From NCBI GenBank assembly GCA_035048815.1, contig JAUCBN010000042.1, positions 7,378,001 to 7,442,000 on the forward strand: a stretch of 64,000 nucleotides of DNA, written 5' to 3'. Each line of letters begins with the position of its first letter. The first letter of the stretch is position 1. Shown here piece after piece: positions 11,163 through 22,960 of this stretch. The DNA comes from Abelmoschus esculentus. Lineage: Eukaryota > Streptophyta > Magnoliopsida > Malvales > Malvaceae. Below the pieces are notes generated by a model. That model had not been told where the DNA came from, ran no database searches, and was given only the letters and a program-made list of their open reading frames with translations. A program made the translations under genes and the position numbers.

Positions 11163-11782
11163 TGTGACACCCTTGCCCCGGGTTAAGAGACGGGGGCGTC
11201 AACCGGACTTACAAACTTGAACAATGTATTCAAATTCAAATAAATTATTCATTTAAGTAACGTTGCGAGTTGATCTCTATTAACACTTACTTATTTTACG
11301 GACCAAAACCTTGTATTACTTATACAAATTCGAGACAAATTTAAAACTTTTTCGACACATAAACAATTTTTCCAATTCGAATCTTAGATACCATTCATTG
11401 TTCAATTGTAGCCTCATTTGACTTGATCTAAGTTTCTATATCAATTTATATTCATTTAACCACCATTAACTATTTTTTATTAATTAAGCAAATTCTCGTA
11501 TTAAATTTAAACCCCAATAGTAAGGAGGTATCGATACCCTTAATGTTGGTATCGATACAGGAGTATCAAACCAGGTATCGATACCGGTCCTTGGTGTTGA
11601 CTCGTTGACCAAGACTGGGTAGCCTGCTTCGATATTGGTATGGATGCTAAAAAGTTCTGGAAGCTCCAGTATCGAAACGAGTATCGATACAAAAAGGTTA
11701 CTGGAAGCTTCAGTATCGAAACGGGTATCGATACAAAAAAGTTACTGGAAGCTCTAGTATCGAAACGGGTATCGATACAAAA
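11163..11782 (-). repeat. Truncated 5' LTR of the first Gypsy element
   Basis: Plus-strand sequence from TGTGACACCCTTGCC is nearly identical to 2348 onward. It includes the same palindrome-rich region but only three 44-bp units (landmark at 11668, 11712 and 11756). Similarity stops at about 11782, inside the third unit, so roughly 3.3 kb of the LTR is missing. Confidence 0.85.
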
Positions 11783-12801
11783 TTGACTTCATTACGAATT
11801 TGAGAAATAATTACATACATGTTAAAAAAATATTTATATATACAAATCGTCTGCCTCTTTTTTATACATTCATTTCATTTATGTCTCTACTTTAAATTAG
11901 AGAATTTAGGGTGTAGGGTTTAAGGTTCAAGGTTAAGGGTTTTTGTTAGGGTTTAAAGAATTAGGGGTATGATGTATTTTTTAGGATATAGAGTGAGATT
12001 TAATATATAAAAAATAAGGTTTAGGATTTAAAATTTATTTTTTTTAAACTTAGCGAGAGGCACAAAAGAATGTATAAGAAAGAGGTCGGGGATTTTTGTT
12101 TACATTTTTATAAAAAAATGAACTTTAAGAAATGATTTTAGCTAAAAAAATATTATTTATTAAAAATTTAAATACAAATAATTTTATTCATAAAATATGT
12201 TTAACTTTATTAAAAATTATAAAATATCAAATACTTTTATGCGACTGAATTATGAATGCTAGAAAAAAGTACTTGAATGTAACTGAAAGAGCGAAATGGA
12301 AAAACTTCAAAGGTATTATTTATTTTGAAAATGAATAATATTCTAAGAGAAAGAAATTATAAAAAATTACACCACAAATATTAAAATTTTAATGCGTAAA
12401 AATAAAACAATAAAATTGTAAATATATGAAAGTTATTCAAGTACAAAAACAATTGCTTTTAAAAGATTTAAAAAATCTTTTGTAAAATTCCAACAACACT
12501 ACTAGTTTCATCATACTAGAAGAAAATAAATTCTTTTGCTACGTGTTATTGATATTGGCTAAAATACAAAAAAAAATGAAAAGCATTACAGAGTATCGAT
12601 CTTTGATGCTAACAACACTCGATTTATATTTACTATACAAACCTTAATTAAACAATAGACAATTAAATTATTAAGACATACTAAAATTATCATAAAACAA
12701 ATGAATAAACTGTTATAAAAACAAAAAAAAATTACAAAAGTTACAAATATAATATAAAACGGGTAAATTAAAACAAAAAAGAAAAAATACAAATAATATT
12801 T
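11783..12801. other. AT-rich spacer with telomere-like patch
   Basis: There is no gene. A patch at about 11895-11965 contains several degenerate TTTAGGG-like words (AATTTAGGG, GTAGGGTTTAAGG, TTAGGGTTTAAAG), but they are not tandem enough to call an interstitial telomere. The last bases, TATTT at 12797-12801, are the left target duplication of the next Copia element. Confidence 0.5.
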
Positions 12802-13275
12802 TGTTGGTTGTATAACCAACTGTTTGTGGTTCGTGTGATCGCTTTTCATGCACGTTTTCAACAAATTGGAAATGTGAACATGAAGAGTAAATTTGCAGGA
12901 GTTTTCCCACGTCCAACACTTATGGTTCGGTTATGGCTTTGTGCTTTGTAGTTGGGGGCAATTTTGTCTATTTGGTTGATGGTTCATGATGGATGAACCC
13001 CTATAAATACCAACCTAGCCCAAGGTCCCTAAGCATCAAACACAAGCATCACATATTTCATCTAGTGAGTTTTTGAGTGCTTAGAAGATCTTGGCGGTTT
13101 AGTTCTTTTGTGTCCGAGTTCTTTAATTTTACGGTGGTTCGAGGTGTTACCACGGTGGCCCGACGAGCTCGACGGTGGTGCAACCACATCTCTTTATGCA
13201 TAAGATTTTGACAATGGCTGGAGGTATTTATTTCGATCCTTTTTCTACTGCATTTATGCTCGTTTATTGCTTACA
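12802..13275 (+). repeat. 5' LTR of Copia element
   Basis: It runs from TGTTGGTTGTATAACC to GCTTACA. The start contains an inverted motif GTTGGTTGTATAACCAAC. It matches 18348-18822 along its whole length. Confidence 0.92.
13002..13009 (+). promoter_or_regulatory. TATA box in Copia 5' LTR
   Basis: TATAAATA lies 200 bp into the LTR and is conserved at 18549-18556 in the 3' LTR. Its position fits the U3/R border, so transcription would start about 30 bp downstream. Confidence 0.7.
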
Positions 13276-13276
13276 T

Positions 13277-13289
13277 TTGGTATGCGAGC
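13277..13289 (+). other. Primer-binding site of Copia element
   Basis: TTGGTATGCGAGC follows the LTR end within two bases and resembles the TGGTATCAGAGC initiator tRNA-Met complement with two or three changes. Confidence 0.7.
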
Positions 13290-14034
13290 CATGTTAAATC
13301 TCTGCCTTGTCATATTTAATTTTTCTCAAAATTTAAATATGTCATTTTGATCTTTAAATTCTGAAATTTTGAGAAAAAATATGTTGCAGAAATTTTATAA
13401 GATTAATTTCTAAAATTTATTAATTTATTTTTTCTTAAATAAATTTTAGAAATTAATATATAGTATGTGCCTAAATTAAGATATGTTATAACCTTAGTTA
13501 TATGCATAAAATTAGGTACATAAAATTTTAGTACTTATTGCATAAAGCTTTAGCAATAAAACTATAGAATGTGTCTGGAGATCTAAATAATTTATTTAAT
13601 TAGAGAATTAGCCACAACAACTTCAATTAAATAAAATTATAATAGGATCTCATAAGGACTAGACATAAAATAAAGTTTAGGGTTAATATCTAGCTAAGTG
13701 ATTTTAATAATTTTATTCAGTTAAAGACTAGCCACAACATCTTTAGTTAAATAAAATTACTAAGATTAAAAATCACATAAAGAAAGCTTAGATATTAAAT
13801 CCCTTAACATTAAAGTAAAAATTATTAAATAAATTTTTATAATCACCCACAGGAGTTATAAAAATAAATTTAATAATTTTTATATAAAGGTTAGAAAATA
13901 TTCTATCAAAATAAATCTAATCGAATTAAAAATTTAGCCCACTGGCAATTTTTATGTCACTAGATTCATTATTTCTATAATTTGCATTGGTAAATTATAA
14001 CTTAAGTTATGCATCAAATTTATATTAAGCATGT
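13290..14034 (+). other. Copia leader, untranslated, AT-rich
   Basis: About 745 bp between PBS and gag with no open frame. Words such as GACTAGCCACAACATCTTTAG and AATTAGCCACAACAAC recur in loose, overlapping form, so the leader is partly built of diverged internal repeats. Confidence 0.6.
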
Positions 14035-14877
14035 ATGTCAATTTATTTTGTAGTATTATTACCTGTGAATATCTCTGATGATAGAGTAGATATCCCTGAA
14101 TTAACTAGTGAGAACTTTAAGTTCTGGAAGGAAGACATTCTTCTTCAATTAGGTTGTATGGATATTGACTATGCTATAAGGAAATCTGAGCCACATATCA
14201 GTGACACCAGCAGTCAGGCTGATCTTGCTATATATGAAAAGTGAGAGCGATCTAATCGCTTAAGTATTATGTTCATTAAGAGCAAGGTTCCTGCTGATGT
14301 TCGTGGCTCAATTGAGCATTATGAGAATGCCCAAGAGCTATTAGAGGCTATAGAGAAACAGTTTCAGACTTCTCAAAAGTCTTTAGCCAGCACCTTAATT
14401 ATGAAGTTCACATCTCTAAGGCTCACTACGGTGAGAGGTGTGCGTGATCACATCAATAAGATGCGTGATTTGGCAGCTAGAATTAAAGCACTTGAGGTTG
14501 AAATATCTGAATCTTTCGTAGTGCACTATATATTGAACACTCTTCCTCCTCAATACGGGCCATTTAAGATCTCTTATAACACACATAAAGATAAATGGTT
14601 TATTGATGATCTTTTGACCATGTGTGATCAAGAAGAGGGTATGCACGTACTAGAGATGAGAGAGAGTGCACTGACGGTTACTCAAGGAAAGCATTCAATC
14701 TAACCCAAGCAAAAGGGGAAAGCTAAAATGCAACCCCAAGCTGACATCAAAAAAGAGTCTACGTGTTTCTTCTGTAAAAAGAAGGGACACATGAAGAAGG
14801 ACTGTGTCAAGTATAAGGGCTGGCTTGAAAAGAAAGGTAAATCAATCTCACTTGTTTGCTTTGAGTCAAATATGGTT
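14035..14877 (+). pseudogene. Copia gag with zinc knuckle (stops at 14242, 14701)
   Basis: Gag begins near 14035. It shows the Copia capsid-type features FKFWKEDILLQLG, the ELLEAIEKQFQTSQ region and LPPQYGPFKISYN. The nucleocapsid zinc knuckle CFFCKKKGHMKKDC (about 14764-14805) is intact CX2CX4HX4C. A TGA at 14242-14244 sits where relatives have Trp, and a TAA at 14701-14703 lies between capsid and knuckle. The product would coat the element RNA. Confidence 0.85.
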
Positions 14878-15849
14878 GATGTTAATTATAACACATGGTG
14901 GATTGATTCTGGTTCTACAATCCATGTCTCAAATTCCTTACAGGGATTAAAAAACCTGAGGGAACCAGTGGGAGCTGAGCGATACATCTATTCAGGAAAC
15001 AAGATGCAATCGCATGTGGAAGCTATTGGGACCTATGAATTAGTGCTTAGTAGTGGCTTTGTTTTAATTTTAGAAAAGAATTTTTATATTCCTAGTTTTT
15101 CAAGAAATTTGATTTTTGTTTCAAGACTCGTACCCTTGGGGTATTGTTTTAATTTCTCGAATATTGGTTTCGGTTTATTTTATAAATCTGAAATTGTTGG
15201 AAATGAAATTTTATGCAATGGTCTTTACTCTATTGATTTACAAAATAATGTCACTCATAATATTATGCACATTCAAATTGGTTCTAAACGTTGTGTTATA
15301 AATAAAGATTCCTCTACTTTATGGCATCGGAGATTAGGTCATATCTCCATTGAAAGGATTAAAAGATTAGTAAATGATGGGGTACTCAATACCTTGGATT
15401 TTACTGATTTTGATACTTGTGTAGACTGCATTAAAGGTAAGCAGACTAACAAGTCAAAGAAAGGTGTCAAGAGGAGTTCGACCATATTGGAAATCATCCA
15501 TTCTGATATCTGTTGCCCAGATATAGATGTGCAAGGTCAGAAATACTTCATTACTTTCATAGATGATTACTCACGATATATGTATCTCTACATGCTTCAT
15601 CATAAAAGTGAAGCGTTAGAAGCCTTTAAGGTTTTCAAGGCTGAAGTATAGAAACAATGCGGTAAGCAAATAAAGATTGTGAGAACAGATAGAGGTGGTG
15701 AGTATTATGGTAAATACACAGAGGATGGACAAGCACATGGTCCATTTGCGAAGTTTCTTCAAGACAACGGTATAGTTGCCCAATACACCATGCCAGGCTC
15801 GCCTGATCAGAATGGTGTTGCGGAAAGAAGAAACTGATTTTTAAGAGAC
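14878..15849 (+). pseudogene. Copia protease and integrase (stops at 15649, 15835)
   Basis: The protease signature WWIDSGSTIHVSN (about 14898) retains the catalytic D-S-G. The gag-pre-integrase zinc region follows with LWHRRLGH and CVDCIKGK. The integrase core shows IHSDICCP, VRTDRGGEYYG and SPDQNGVAERRN, so all three acidic residues of D-D-E remain. TAG at 15649-15651 probably replaces Gln and TGA at 15835-15837 probably replaces Arg, both explained by C to T. Confidence 0.85.
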
Positions 15850-17574
15850 ATGGTGCGAAGTATGCTTAGTAGCTCTAAGCTACCTAAGTCTTTGTGGGTT
15901 GAAGCTCTCAAGACGGATGTGTATATATTAAACCGGGTTCCAACCAAGGTTGTCTCAAAGACACCTTTTGAGTTATTCAAGGGTTGGAAACCGAGTTTGC
16001 AACATATACGCGTATGGGGATGCCTGTCTGAAGTGAGACTTTATAACCCACAAGAAAAGAAACTGGACCCAAGGACTATTAGTGTGCATTTCATTGGATA
16101 TGACGAAAAGTCCAAAGGTTACAGATTCTATTATTCATCTAATAGCACTAGAATTGTGGAATCAAGAAATGCAAAATTTCTTGAAAATGACTCAATCAGT
16201 GGGAGTGATCTGTCTCGGGATTCAATACCCGTAGATCAACCATCCTCTTCAAGTGAGAGATTGGTTATCATATATAACACCCCTCAAGCTCAATTGGGTG
16301 TTGAACAACCAATCAATGAAGTTCCACAAGCTGCTGAAAACACTCTAATAGATCAAGTTGTTCAAGAAATTCCAGAAATTATTGAACAACATGATCCACA
16401 AGAGAATGTTGATTCAACATTAAGAAGATCTATTAGAGAAAGGAAATCAACAATTTCTAGTGATTATTTTGTGTATTTACAAGAATCTGACTTCAATGTT
16501 GGAGCTGAAAATGACCCTGAGTCATTTTCAAGTGCCATGAGCTGCAATGAGTCACAATTATGGTATGATGCTATGAAGGATGAGATGAATTCTATGAAGA
16601 TCAACGAAGTTTGGGATCTTGTACCGTTGACTAATGGTGTAAAAACCATTGGATGTAAATGGGTCTTCAAAACAAAAAAAGACTCAAAAGGCAACATAGA
16701 AAGATATAAAGCAAGACTCGTTGCTAAAGGAATCGATTACACTGAGACTTTTAGTCTAGTATCTAAAAAAGATTCCTTACGCATTATGTTAGCATTTGTA
16801 GCTCAATTTGACCTTGAGTTACAACAGATGGATGTGAAAACTGCCTTTCTTAACGGTGATCTAGAGGAAGAGGTATACATGAAACAACTTGAAGGATTTT
16901 CCTCTAGTGATGGTGATCACTTAGTTTATAAGTTAAAGAAATCCATATATAGATTGAAACAAGCCTCCCGACAGTGGTATTTAAAGTTTCATGAAGTTAT
17001 CTCTTCATTTGGTTTTGTTGAGAATATCATGGATCAATGTATATACCAGAAGGTCAGTGGGAGTAAAATTTGTTTCCTTATCCTATATATGGATGACATT
17101 TTACTTGCAGCAAATGACAGGGGTATGCTACATGAGGTGAAACAATTTTTTTCTAAAAACTTTGATATGAAAGATATGGGTGATGCATCTTATGTCATTG
17201 GCATTAAGATTCATCGTGATAGACATAAATGTGTCATATGTTTATCTCAAGAAACCTATATCAACAAAGTTTTAGAAAGGTTTCGGATGAAAGATTGTTC
17301 ACCTAGTGTTGCTCCTATCGTGAAGGATGATAAGTTCAATTTGAACCAATATCCGAAGAACGAATTTGAGAAGGAGCAAATGAGAAACATTTTATATGCT
17401 TCTGCTGTTGGAAGCCTGATATATACTCAAGTCTATACAAGACCTGACATTGCATTTGCCGTTAGGATGTTGGGAAGATATCAGAGTAATCCAGGTATAG
17501 ACCACTGGAAAGCTACAAAGAAGGTTTTGAGATACCTCAAAGGGACAAAAGAATACATGCTTATATATAGATGA
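15850..17574 (+). pseudogene. Copia integrase C-terminus and reverse transcriptase
   Basis: A 574-codon uninterrupted stretch starts just after the 15835 stop. It covers the integrase tail (WGCLSEVRLYNPQEKKLD, IGYDEKSKGYRFY), a linker, and RT (WVFKTKKDSKGNIERYKAR, MDVKTAFLNGDLEEEVYMKQ, IYRLKQASRQWY, catalytic LYMDDILLA at about 17086). YMDD replaces the more usual YVDD, which should be tolerated. It ends at a TGA (17572-17574) in place of an expected Arg before RNase H. RT is the least damaged part of the element. Confidence 0.88.
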
Positions 17575-18066
17575 TCCGACCATTTGGAGGTGATTGGTTA
17601 CTCCGATTTAGAATTTATTGGTTGTGTTGATTCACGTAAATCAACATCAGGTTACATATTTATGTTTGCCGGCGGAGCTATATCTTGGAGGAGCATTAAG
17701 CAGACTTTGACTACTACTTCCACTATGGAGGTCGAGTTCGTTTCATGTTTTGAGGCTACCTCACATGGAATATGGTTAAAGAGTTTCATTTCTGGGCTTA
17801 GAATTGTGGATTCAATCTCTAGGCCATTAAGGATATATTGTGACAATTTAGCTGTTGTCTTTATGGCTAAGAACAAAAAAAGTGGAAATCGAAGTAAACA
17901 CATCGACATTAAGTATCTAGCCATAAGGGAACGTGTTAAGAAAAAGAAAGTGGTCATTGAGCATATTAACACTGAGCAGATGTTAGCTGATCCTTTGACT
18001 AAGGGCATGCCACCACATAAATTTAAGGATCATGTTGTCACTATGGGACTTGTTCTTACTTTGTAA
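17575..18066 (+). pseudogene. Copia RNase H domain
   Basis: It continues in frame after the 17572 stop. It shows VIGYSDLEFIGCVDSRKSTSGY, STMEVEFVSCFEA, IYCDNLAVVFMAKN, KHIDIKYLAIRE and MLADPLTKGMP. Three of the catalytic acids are visible (D, E, D). The domain removes the RNA strand during reverse transcription. The end at TTGTAA (18064-18066) matches relatives. Confidence 0.85.
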
Positions 18067-18333
18067 TTTTTTATTGTAAGAACAATTCAGTTGAAACTCT
18101 AATAAAGTTTGATATTTCTCATTTATGTTGTGTACACATTAAGCTTATTTTTCGAGAAATATCACTAAAGTTTGGACCTAAAATAAACATTGGGTTTATT
18201 CACTAAGTATATGGGCTAAAGTGTTAAGACTTGATGTATTGTGATACATGGAAGATAAAACTCAATCATTAGAGGAAATGTCGCCATGATTCATACATTA
18301 TGTTTTAAATTTAAGTTTTCACGGATAATACGA

Positions 18334-18347
18334 ACCAAGTGGGAGAA
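18334..18347 (+). other. Polypurine tract of Copia element
   Basis: CCAAGTGGGAGAA ends exactly at the 3' LTR start. CAAGTGGGAGA is the usual plant Copia form. Confidence 0.8.
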
Positions 18348-18822
18348 TGTTAGTTGTATAACCAACTATTTGTGGTTCGTGTGATCGCTTTCCATGCACG
18401 TTTTCCACAAATTGGAAATGTGAACATGGAGAGTAAATTTGCAGGAGTTTTCCCACGTCCAGCACTTGTGGTTCGGTTACGGCTTTGTGCCGTGTAGTTG
18501 GGGGCAATTTTTTTCCATTTGATTGGTGGTTCATGATGGATGAACCCTTATAAATACCAACCTAGCCTAAGGTCCATAAGCATCAAACACAAGCATCACA
18601 TATTCCATCTAGTGAGTTTTTGAGTGCTTAGAAGATCTTGGCGGTTTAGTTCTTTTGTGTCCGAGTTCTTTAATTTTACGGTGGTTCGAGGTGTTACCAC
18701 GGTGGTCTGACGAGCTCGACGGTGGTGTAACCGCATCTCTTTTGGCATAAGGTTTTGACAATGGCTGGAGGTATTTATTTCGATCATTTTTCCGCTGCGT
18801 TTATGCTCATTTATTGCTTACA
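18348..18822 (+). repeat. 3' LTR of Copia element
   Basis: It runs from TGTTAGTTGTATAACC to GCTTACA and has the same TATA box (18549-18556). The base after it starts the right target duplication TATTT (18823-18827). Confidence 0.92.
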
Positions 18823-18942
18823 TATTTACCATTGCAGATAAATTTTTCTTGTGTATAAAATCAACAAAATTTCAAAAATCGTCGTTGATAAAGAGAAAAA
18901 TCTAACGAATAAGAAGAATTTAAAAAAATTAAAAAATATTTT

Positions 18943-19207
18943 GTAACCGGCGCAAAACAAAGAAAAAAAATAAGATTATGTTTTGAATAAAGTAAAGAAC
19001 AAGAACAAAATAGATGAATAAAGATGAGAGAGAAAAGAGATACTTGTATTATATTCTCAAAGTAGATTTTACAATGATTTTTCAAAAGTCTATATTTATA
19101 GCAATAAGATAGAAGTCCTAATTTCAATGAGAATTAAACTCTAATAATAAAGAACATTAAAGTATTATTTAATATATGAATATCCATCAATTAAGATATT
19201 CATAACA
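18943..19207 (-). repeat. Probable 3' LTR of the second Copia element
   Basis: On the minus strand TGTTATGAATATC follows a purine run (AAGGGGAAG). The proposed end is GGTTACA at 18943, giving TG...CA ends and 265 bp. A TATAAATATA box on the minus strand lies at 19091-19100. I could not find a matching 5' LTR beyond 24010, so the far boundary is inferred from the TG...CA rule. Confidence 0.5.
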
Positions 19208-19254
19208 CTTCCCCTTAAATATCCATAAAGATGATGTGCCTCGTTAAAACCTTA

Positions 19255-20124
19255 CTAAGATAAAAACCCTATGGAAAAAATACTTAGTGAAGGAAAAAGA
19301 GTACACATATCTTTAACACGCAAAATATGTTGCCTCATTAAATACCTTTTTCCAAGAAAATACAATAGGGACAAAAACATGGATAAGGAAAAGAGTACAA
19401 CGATTATTTTACTCCCACTCATAAATACATCAGATAAGATTTTTGTCTCGACGCAATCCAATATTGAAAGATAACTTCTCAAATGGAGCAGTAAGAGTGC
19501 CTTAGTAAATAGATCTGCCAAATTTCACATGAATGAATCTGTTGCACGTCAATGTCTCCATTCTTTTATTGATCACGAATGAGAAAGAATTTTGGTGAGA
19601 TGTGTTTCGTTCTATCACACTTTATATATCCTTTCTTAAGTTGGGCAATACATGTTGTATTAGCCTCATATAAGACTATCGGAGTTATTTTTCTAGAGAA
19701 TAAACCATAATTCTTTCGAATATGTTGGATTACAGACCTTAACCATACACATTTACGACTAGCATATAGACAAAATCTCAATATTATTAGAAGAAGTGGT
19801 GGTAATAGCTTGTTTCATTGAACACTAAGAAATTGTTGTACCATCGTATGTAAATACATAACCAGTTTGTGATCGAGCATTATGAGGATCAAATAAGTAT
19901 CCTACATCCGTAAAATTGACCAATTCTGTTTTTGATATATTTAAGAAAAATAATTTCATGTCTTTCGTACCTTGAAGATAACAAAATATGTGTTTAACCT
20001 TATTCAAGTATTTTCGGGTTGGACATGAGCTAAATCTTGCCAATAAATTAATAACGAAAGATATATCAGGTTGTGTGTGACTAGAAAGATACATCAATGC
20101 ATCAATAGCACTTAAGTATGACAC
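19255..20124 (-). pseudogene. RNase H and RT end of second Copia
   Basis: The piece at 20124-19825 carries YLSSHTQPDISFVINLLARFSS and KHIFCYLQGTKDM (RT end), and GYLFDPHNARSQTGYVF (RNase H). The piece at 19781-19566 carries ASRKCVWLRSVIQHIR, ANTTCIAQLKKGYIK and DRTKHISPKFF. The piece at 19521-19255 carries MADLFTKALL, the end of the polyprotein. Frameshifts separate them. Confidence 0.7.
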
Positions 20125-21437
20125 TTATGGACTAAGAATGTCCTCATTCTTCTCTCGAGGATGGAATGTATCTTTGTTAACATAAAGTGACCAAACAACC
20201 ATGAGGGTACTCTAGATGTGCGTTGCATAAAACCTCTTTAGCATTTTATCTATGTATGTTGATTGATGTATACGAATTTCATCCTTTAAGTGCTTAATAT
20301 GTAATCCAAGATAAAATCTTGTTTTTTTGAGATATTTCATTTTAAATTCTTTCTTTAAATATTCTACTATCTATGAGATCTCTTTAGGAGTTCTAATGAT
20401 ATTCAAATCGTCAACATACACAGTAATAATGATAAATCCGGAACTGAATCTATTAATAAAAATGTACGGGGAAATTGGATCATTCTTATAGCCTTCCGCT
20501 AATAAGTATTCACTGAGGAGATTATACCACATGTGCCTAGATTGTTTTAATCCATAAAGAGATCTATTAAATTTAATTGAATAATATTCTGGAGAACCTT
20601 AATTAACTGCTTCATGTAGTTTAAATCTTTCTAGAAGTTTCATATAAATATTATTATTAAGAGGTCTATATAGATAGACCGTAACAACATCCATTAAGTG
20701 AAAATTAAGTTTTTCTTTTAATTCCATACTAATCAAAAATCAAAAGGTGGTTGTATGTTTCTTCATAATCAATTCCAGGACTTTGTAAAAATTATTTTGC
20801 AACCAAACGAGCTTTATATCTTGCAATTTTTCTCTTTTCATTTCTCTTTCTAACAAAGACCTATTTATACCCCACGAGTTTTACACCTTCTGGTGTACGG
20901 GCTATAGGCCCAAAGGCTTATCTTTTTGAAAGAGATTTTAGTTTTGCTTCAAATGTCTCTTTCTATTTTAGTCAATCATCTCTTTGCTTACATTGTCCAA
21001 TTGACAATGGTTCATGATCTACATTATCATCTAAAATCTCTAGTGCTATATTGCATGCAAAAGTATTCTCAACTTTGATTTTATTTTGGTTTTATTTGTT
21101 CTCATACATGACATAATTTATAGAGATCTCATCATTATCAGGTACTTGAGTCTTGTCTAATATCTCTTTTGGAGACCTTTTATTGATCATCACAAGATAT
21201 AGTTCCTTTTCTTTTTCGATGAATCTTATCTTTGGAATCTACTGGTCTACCACGCTTCAAGCGTACGTTTGACTCATTAGCAACTAAAGTTTTTCCTTTA
21301 AGGACATCAATTTTAATCGGAGCATTTACAACTCTAATATGTTACTTAGTCACTCTTTTAGGGTCAGCAAAAGCATTTGACAAATGATTTTCTAAGTATT
21401 GCAAATAAATTATCCTTTGAACTTCTATATCACATTT
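20125..21437 (-). pseudogene. RT core of second Copia, heavily shifted
   Basis: No long frame survives, but the catalytic motif YVDD is encoded on the minus strand at 20407-20418 (within YVDDLNII). Nearby minus-strand frames give further RT fragments. The fragment spans the usual distance between integrase end and RNase H. Confidence 0.6.
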
Positions 21438-22380
21438 TTAGGTACGTGGATCAAAGTGATATAATGATAATTCATTCCAACATATTTCTTTTCCCAATTG
21501 TTTATTTTCTCCCCCTAATGTTGGGAAAACCGATTCATTAAAATAATAGTTGGAAAATCGAGTTGTAAATAAATTCCTTGTCAAAGACTCAAGATATTTA
21601 ATTATCGAGGGGGACTCTAACCCGACATATATTCTTAATCTCCTTCGAGGACCCATCTTTGTGCGTTGTGATGGAGCAATCGGAACATAAACCACACATC
21701 CAGAAATTCTAAGATGAGAAATATTTGGTTCCTAACCAAAAAACATTTGTAATAGGGAGAAATTATGATAACTTATTGAGATGATGCGAATCAATGATGT
21801 TGCATGTAAAATGGCTTACCCCTAAGTAGAAATTGATAGCTTGAAATTCATCAATAACGGTCTTGTAGTTAATTGAAGTCATTTCATAAATTATTCTGCA
21901 AGACTATTTTGTGTATGAACATGAGCTACAAAATGTTCAATACTAATTCTAATCGACATGCAAAAATCATCAAAGGATTGAGAAATAAGTTCAACAGTAT
22001 TATCAAGACGAATTGTCTTTATGGAAGAATCTGAAAATTGTACTCATAATTTTATTAAGTGAGCAAGTAACCACGCGAATGTCAATTTTCAGGTAGATAA
22101 AGAGGATACATTTGACCATCTAGTTGATGCATCAATTAAAACCATAAAGTATCTAAATGGTCCACAAGAAGGTTGTATGAGCACACATATATCACAATGT
22201 ATCCGTTCTGGAAAGTTAATAGATTCATAATCTATTTTAGTTGGTGATTGTCGAATAGTTAATTTCCCTTGAGAGCAAGCATCACATAAAAAGGTATTAC
22301 TTTGAATAATTTCTTGGTTCTTTAATGAGTGACCACATGAATTTACAATAATTTTTCGTATCATAATCGAATTGGGATGA
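21438..22380 (-). pseudogene. Integrase remnant of second Copia
   Basis: The segment at 22364-22089 holds LCDACSQGKL (zinc-binding cysteines), ERIHCDICVLIQPSCGPFRYF (first catalytic Asp) and VLIDASTRWSNV. The segment at 21695-21438 holds the C-terminal part (VYVPIAPSQRTKMGPRRRLRIYVG, NESVFPTLGG). The middle with the other catalytic acids is broken. Confidence 0.7.
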
Positions 22381-22385
22381 TCTAA

Positions 22386-22960
22386 TCAGTCTTGCCAAAC
22401 AATAAAGTTATTAGTAAACATATAGTTTATAGTAAAATGTGCTTCAATTGTACTAATTCTTGTGTAGTAGAACCCGAATGACAGTGCATACAATTCAGTA
22501 TCTCCTCGACTAATACTCTCAATATGATATCCATTTTTGCGAATATCTTTAAAACTCAATAAGTTTGTTTCTGACTTTGAATAGTATAACACATCTTGAA
22601 TATGAAATAAAGTTCTATTTGGCAACATATGCGCTCTTCAAGATCCTTCTATGATATTAGATATAGTACTCACATTATTCTCTTGTATTGTTAAATGAGA
22701 ACTTTTTTCTTATACTTAAGTATAGTATGAGTACTTGCACTGTTCGCTAAGCATAAGTTGTCACCTTTTTTGCAGATTATATTTATGATGTATTCTTCAA
22801 AGAATAAATAAATAAATGCTACAAAATTATTTAAAATAAATAAATAAATAGCATCAATGATTTTAATAAAGTAAACATAACATTTATTCTTATAAAAAAA
22901 TTCATGATAAAATAACCATATCTTCCTAATAAACATAAGGTAAATATAAAATTAATTAAA
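22386..22960 (-). pseudogene. Protease and pre-integrase remnant of second Copia
   Basis: The segment at 22628-22386 matches the pre-integrase region (VLYYSKSETNLLSFKDIR). The protease motif near 22735-22765 reads LANSASTHTIL, where relatives have LADSA, so the catalytic Asp is Asn, a G-to-A change. An AT-rich stretch at about 22780-22960 may be an insertion or decayed linker. Confidence 0.6.

Larger units (their letters stand above)
2348..11782 (-). mobile_element. Ty3/Gypsy chromovirus (Tekay/Del-like), minus strand
   Basis: Read on the minus strand the order is a truncated 5' LTR (11782-11163), PBS, gag, protease, RT, RNase H, integrase, chromodomain, PPT and a complete 3' LTR (6311-2348). 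Gene order and the chromodomain at the end of integrase identify a chromovirus. The very long LTR suggests the Tekay/Del clade, which I infer rather than see. The coding region has at least eight in-frame stops and one frameshift, so the copy is dead. Because the outer LTR is cut off inside its repeat array, no target duplication can be tested. Confidence 0.85.
12802..18822 (+). mobile_element. Full-length Ty1/Copia retrotransposon, plus strand
   Basis: The element has LTRs of 474 and 475 bp, a PBS, a long leader, gag, protease, integrase, RT, RNase H and a PPT, in Copia order. Target duplications TATTT flank it at 12797-12801 and 18823-18827, so this is one undisturbed insertion. The LTRs differ by only scattered substitutions, suggesting a fairly recent event, yet gag-pol has five in-frame stops. 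The protein resembles Tnt1-like (Tork-type) plant Copia polyproteins. Clade assignment is from memory. Confidence 0.92.

Noticed and set aside
11895..11965. Interstitial telomere repeat (TTTAGGG)
   Set aside because: Only scattered degenerate words and no consecutive units. The same is true at 51384-51440.
12586..12919. Two minus-strand open frames rich in Phe and Ile
   Set aside because: AT-rich low-complexity sequence partly overlapping the Copia LTR, with no membrane protein family recognised.
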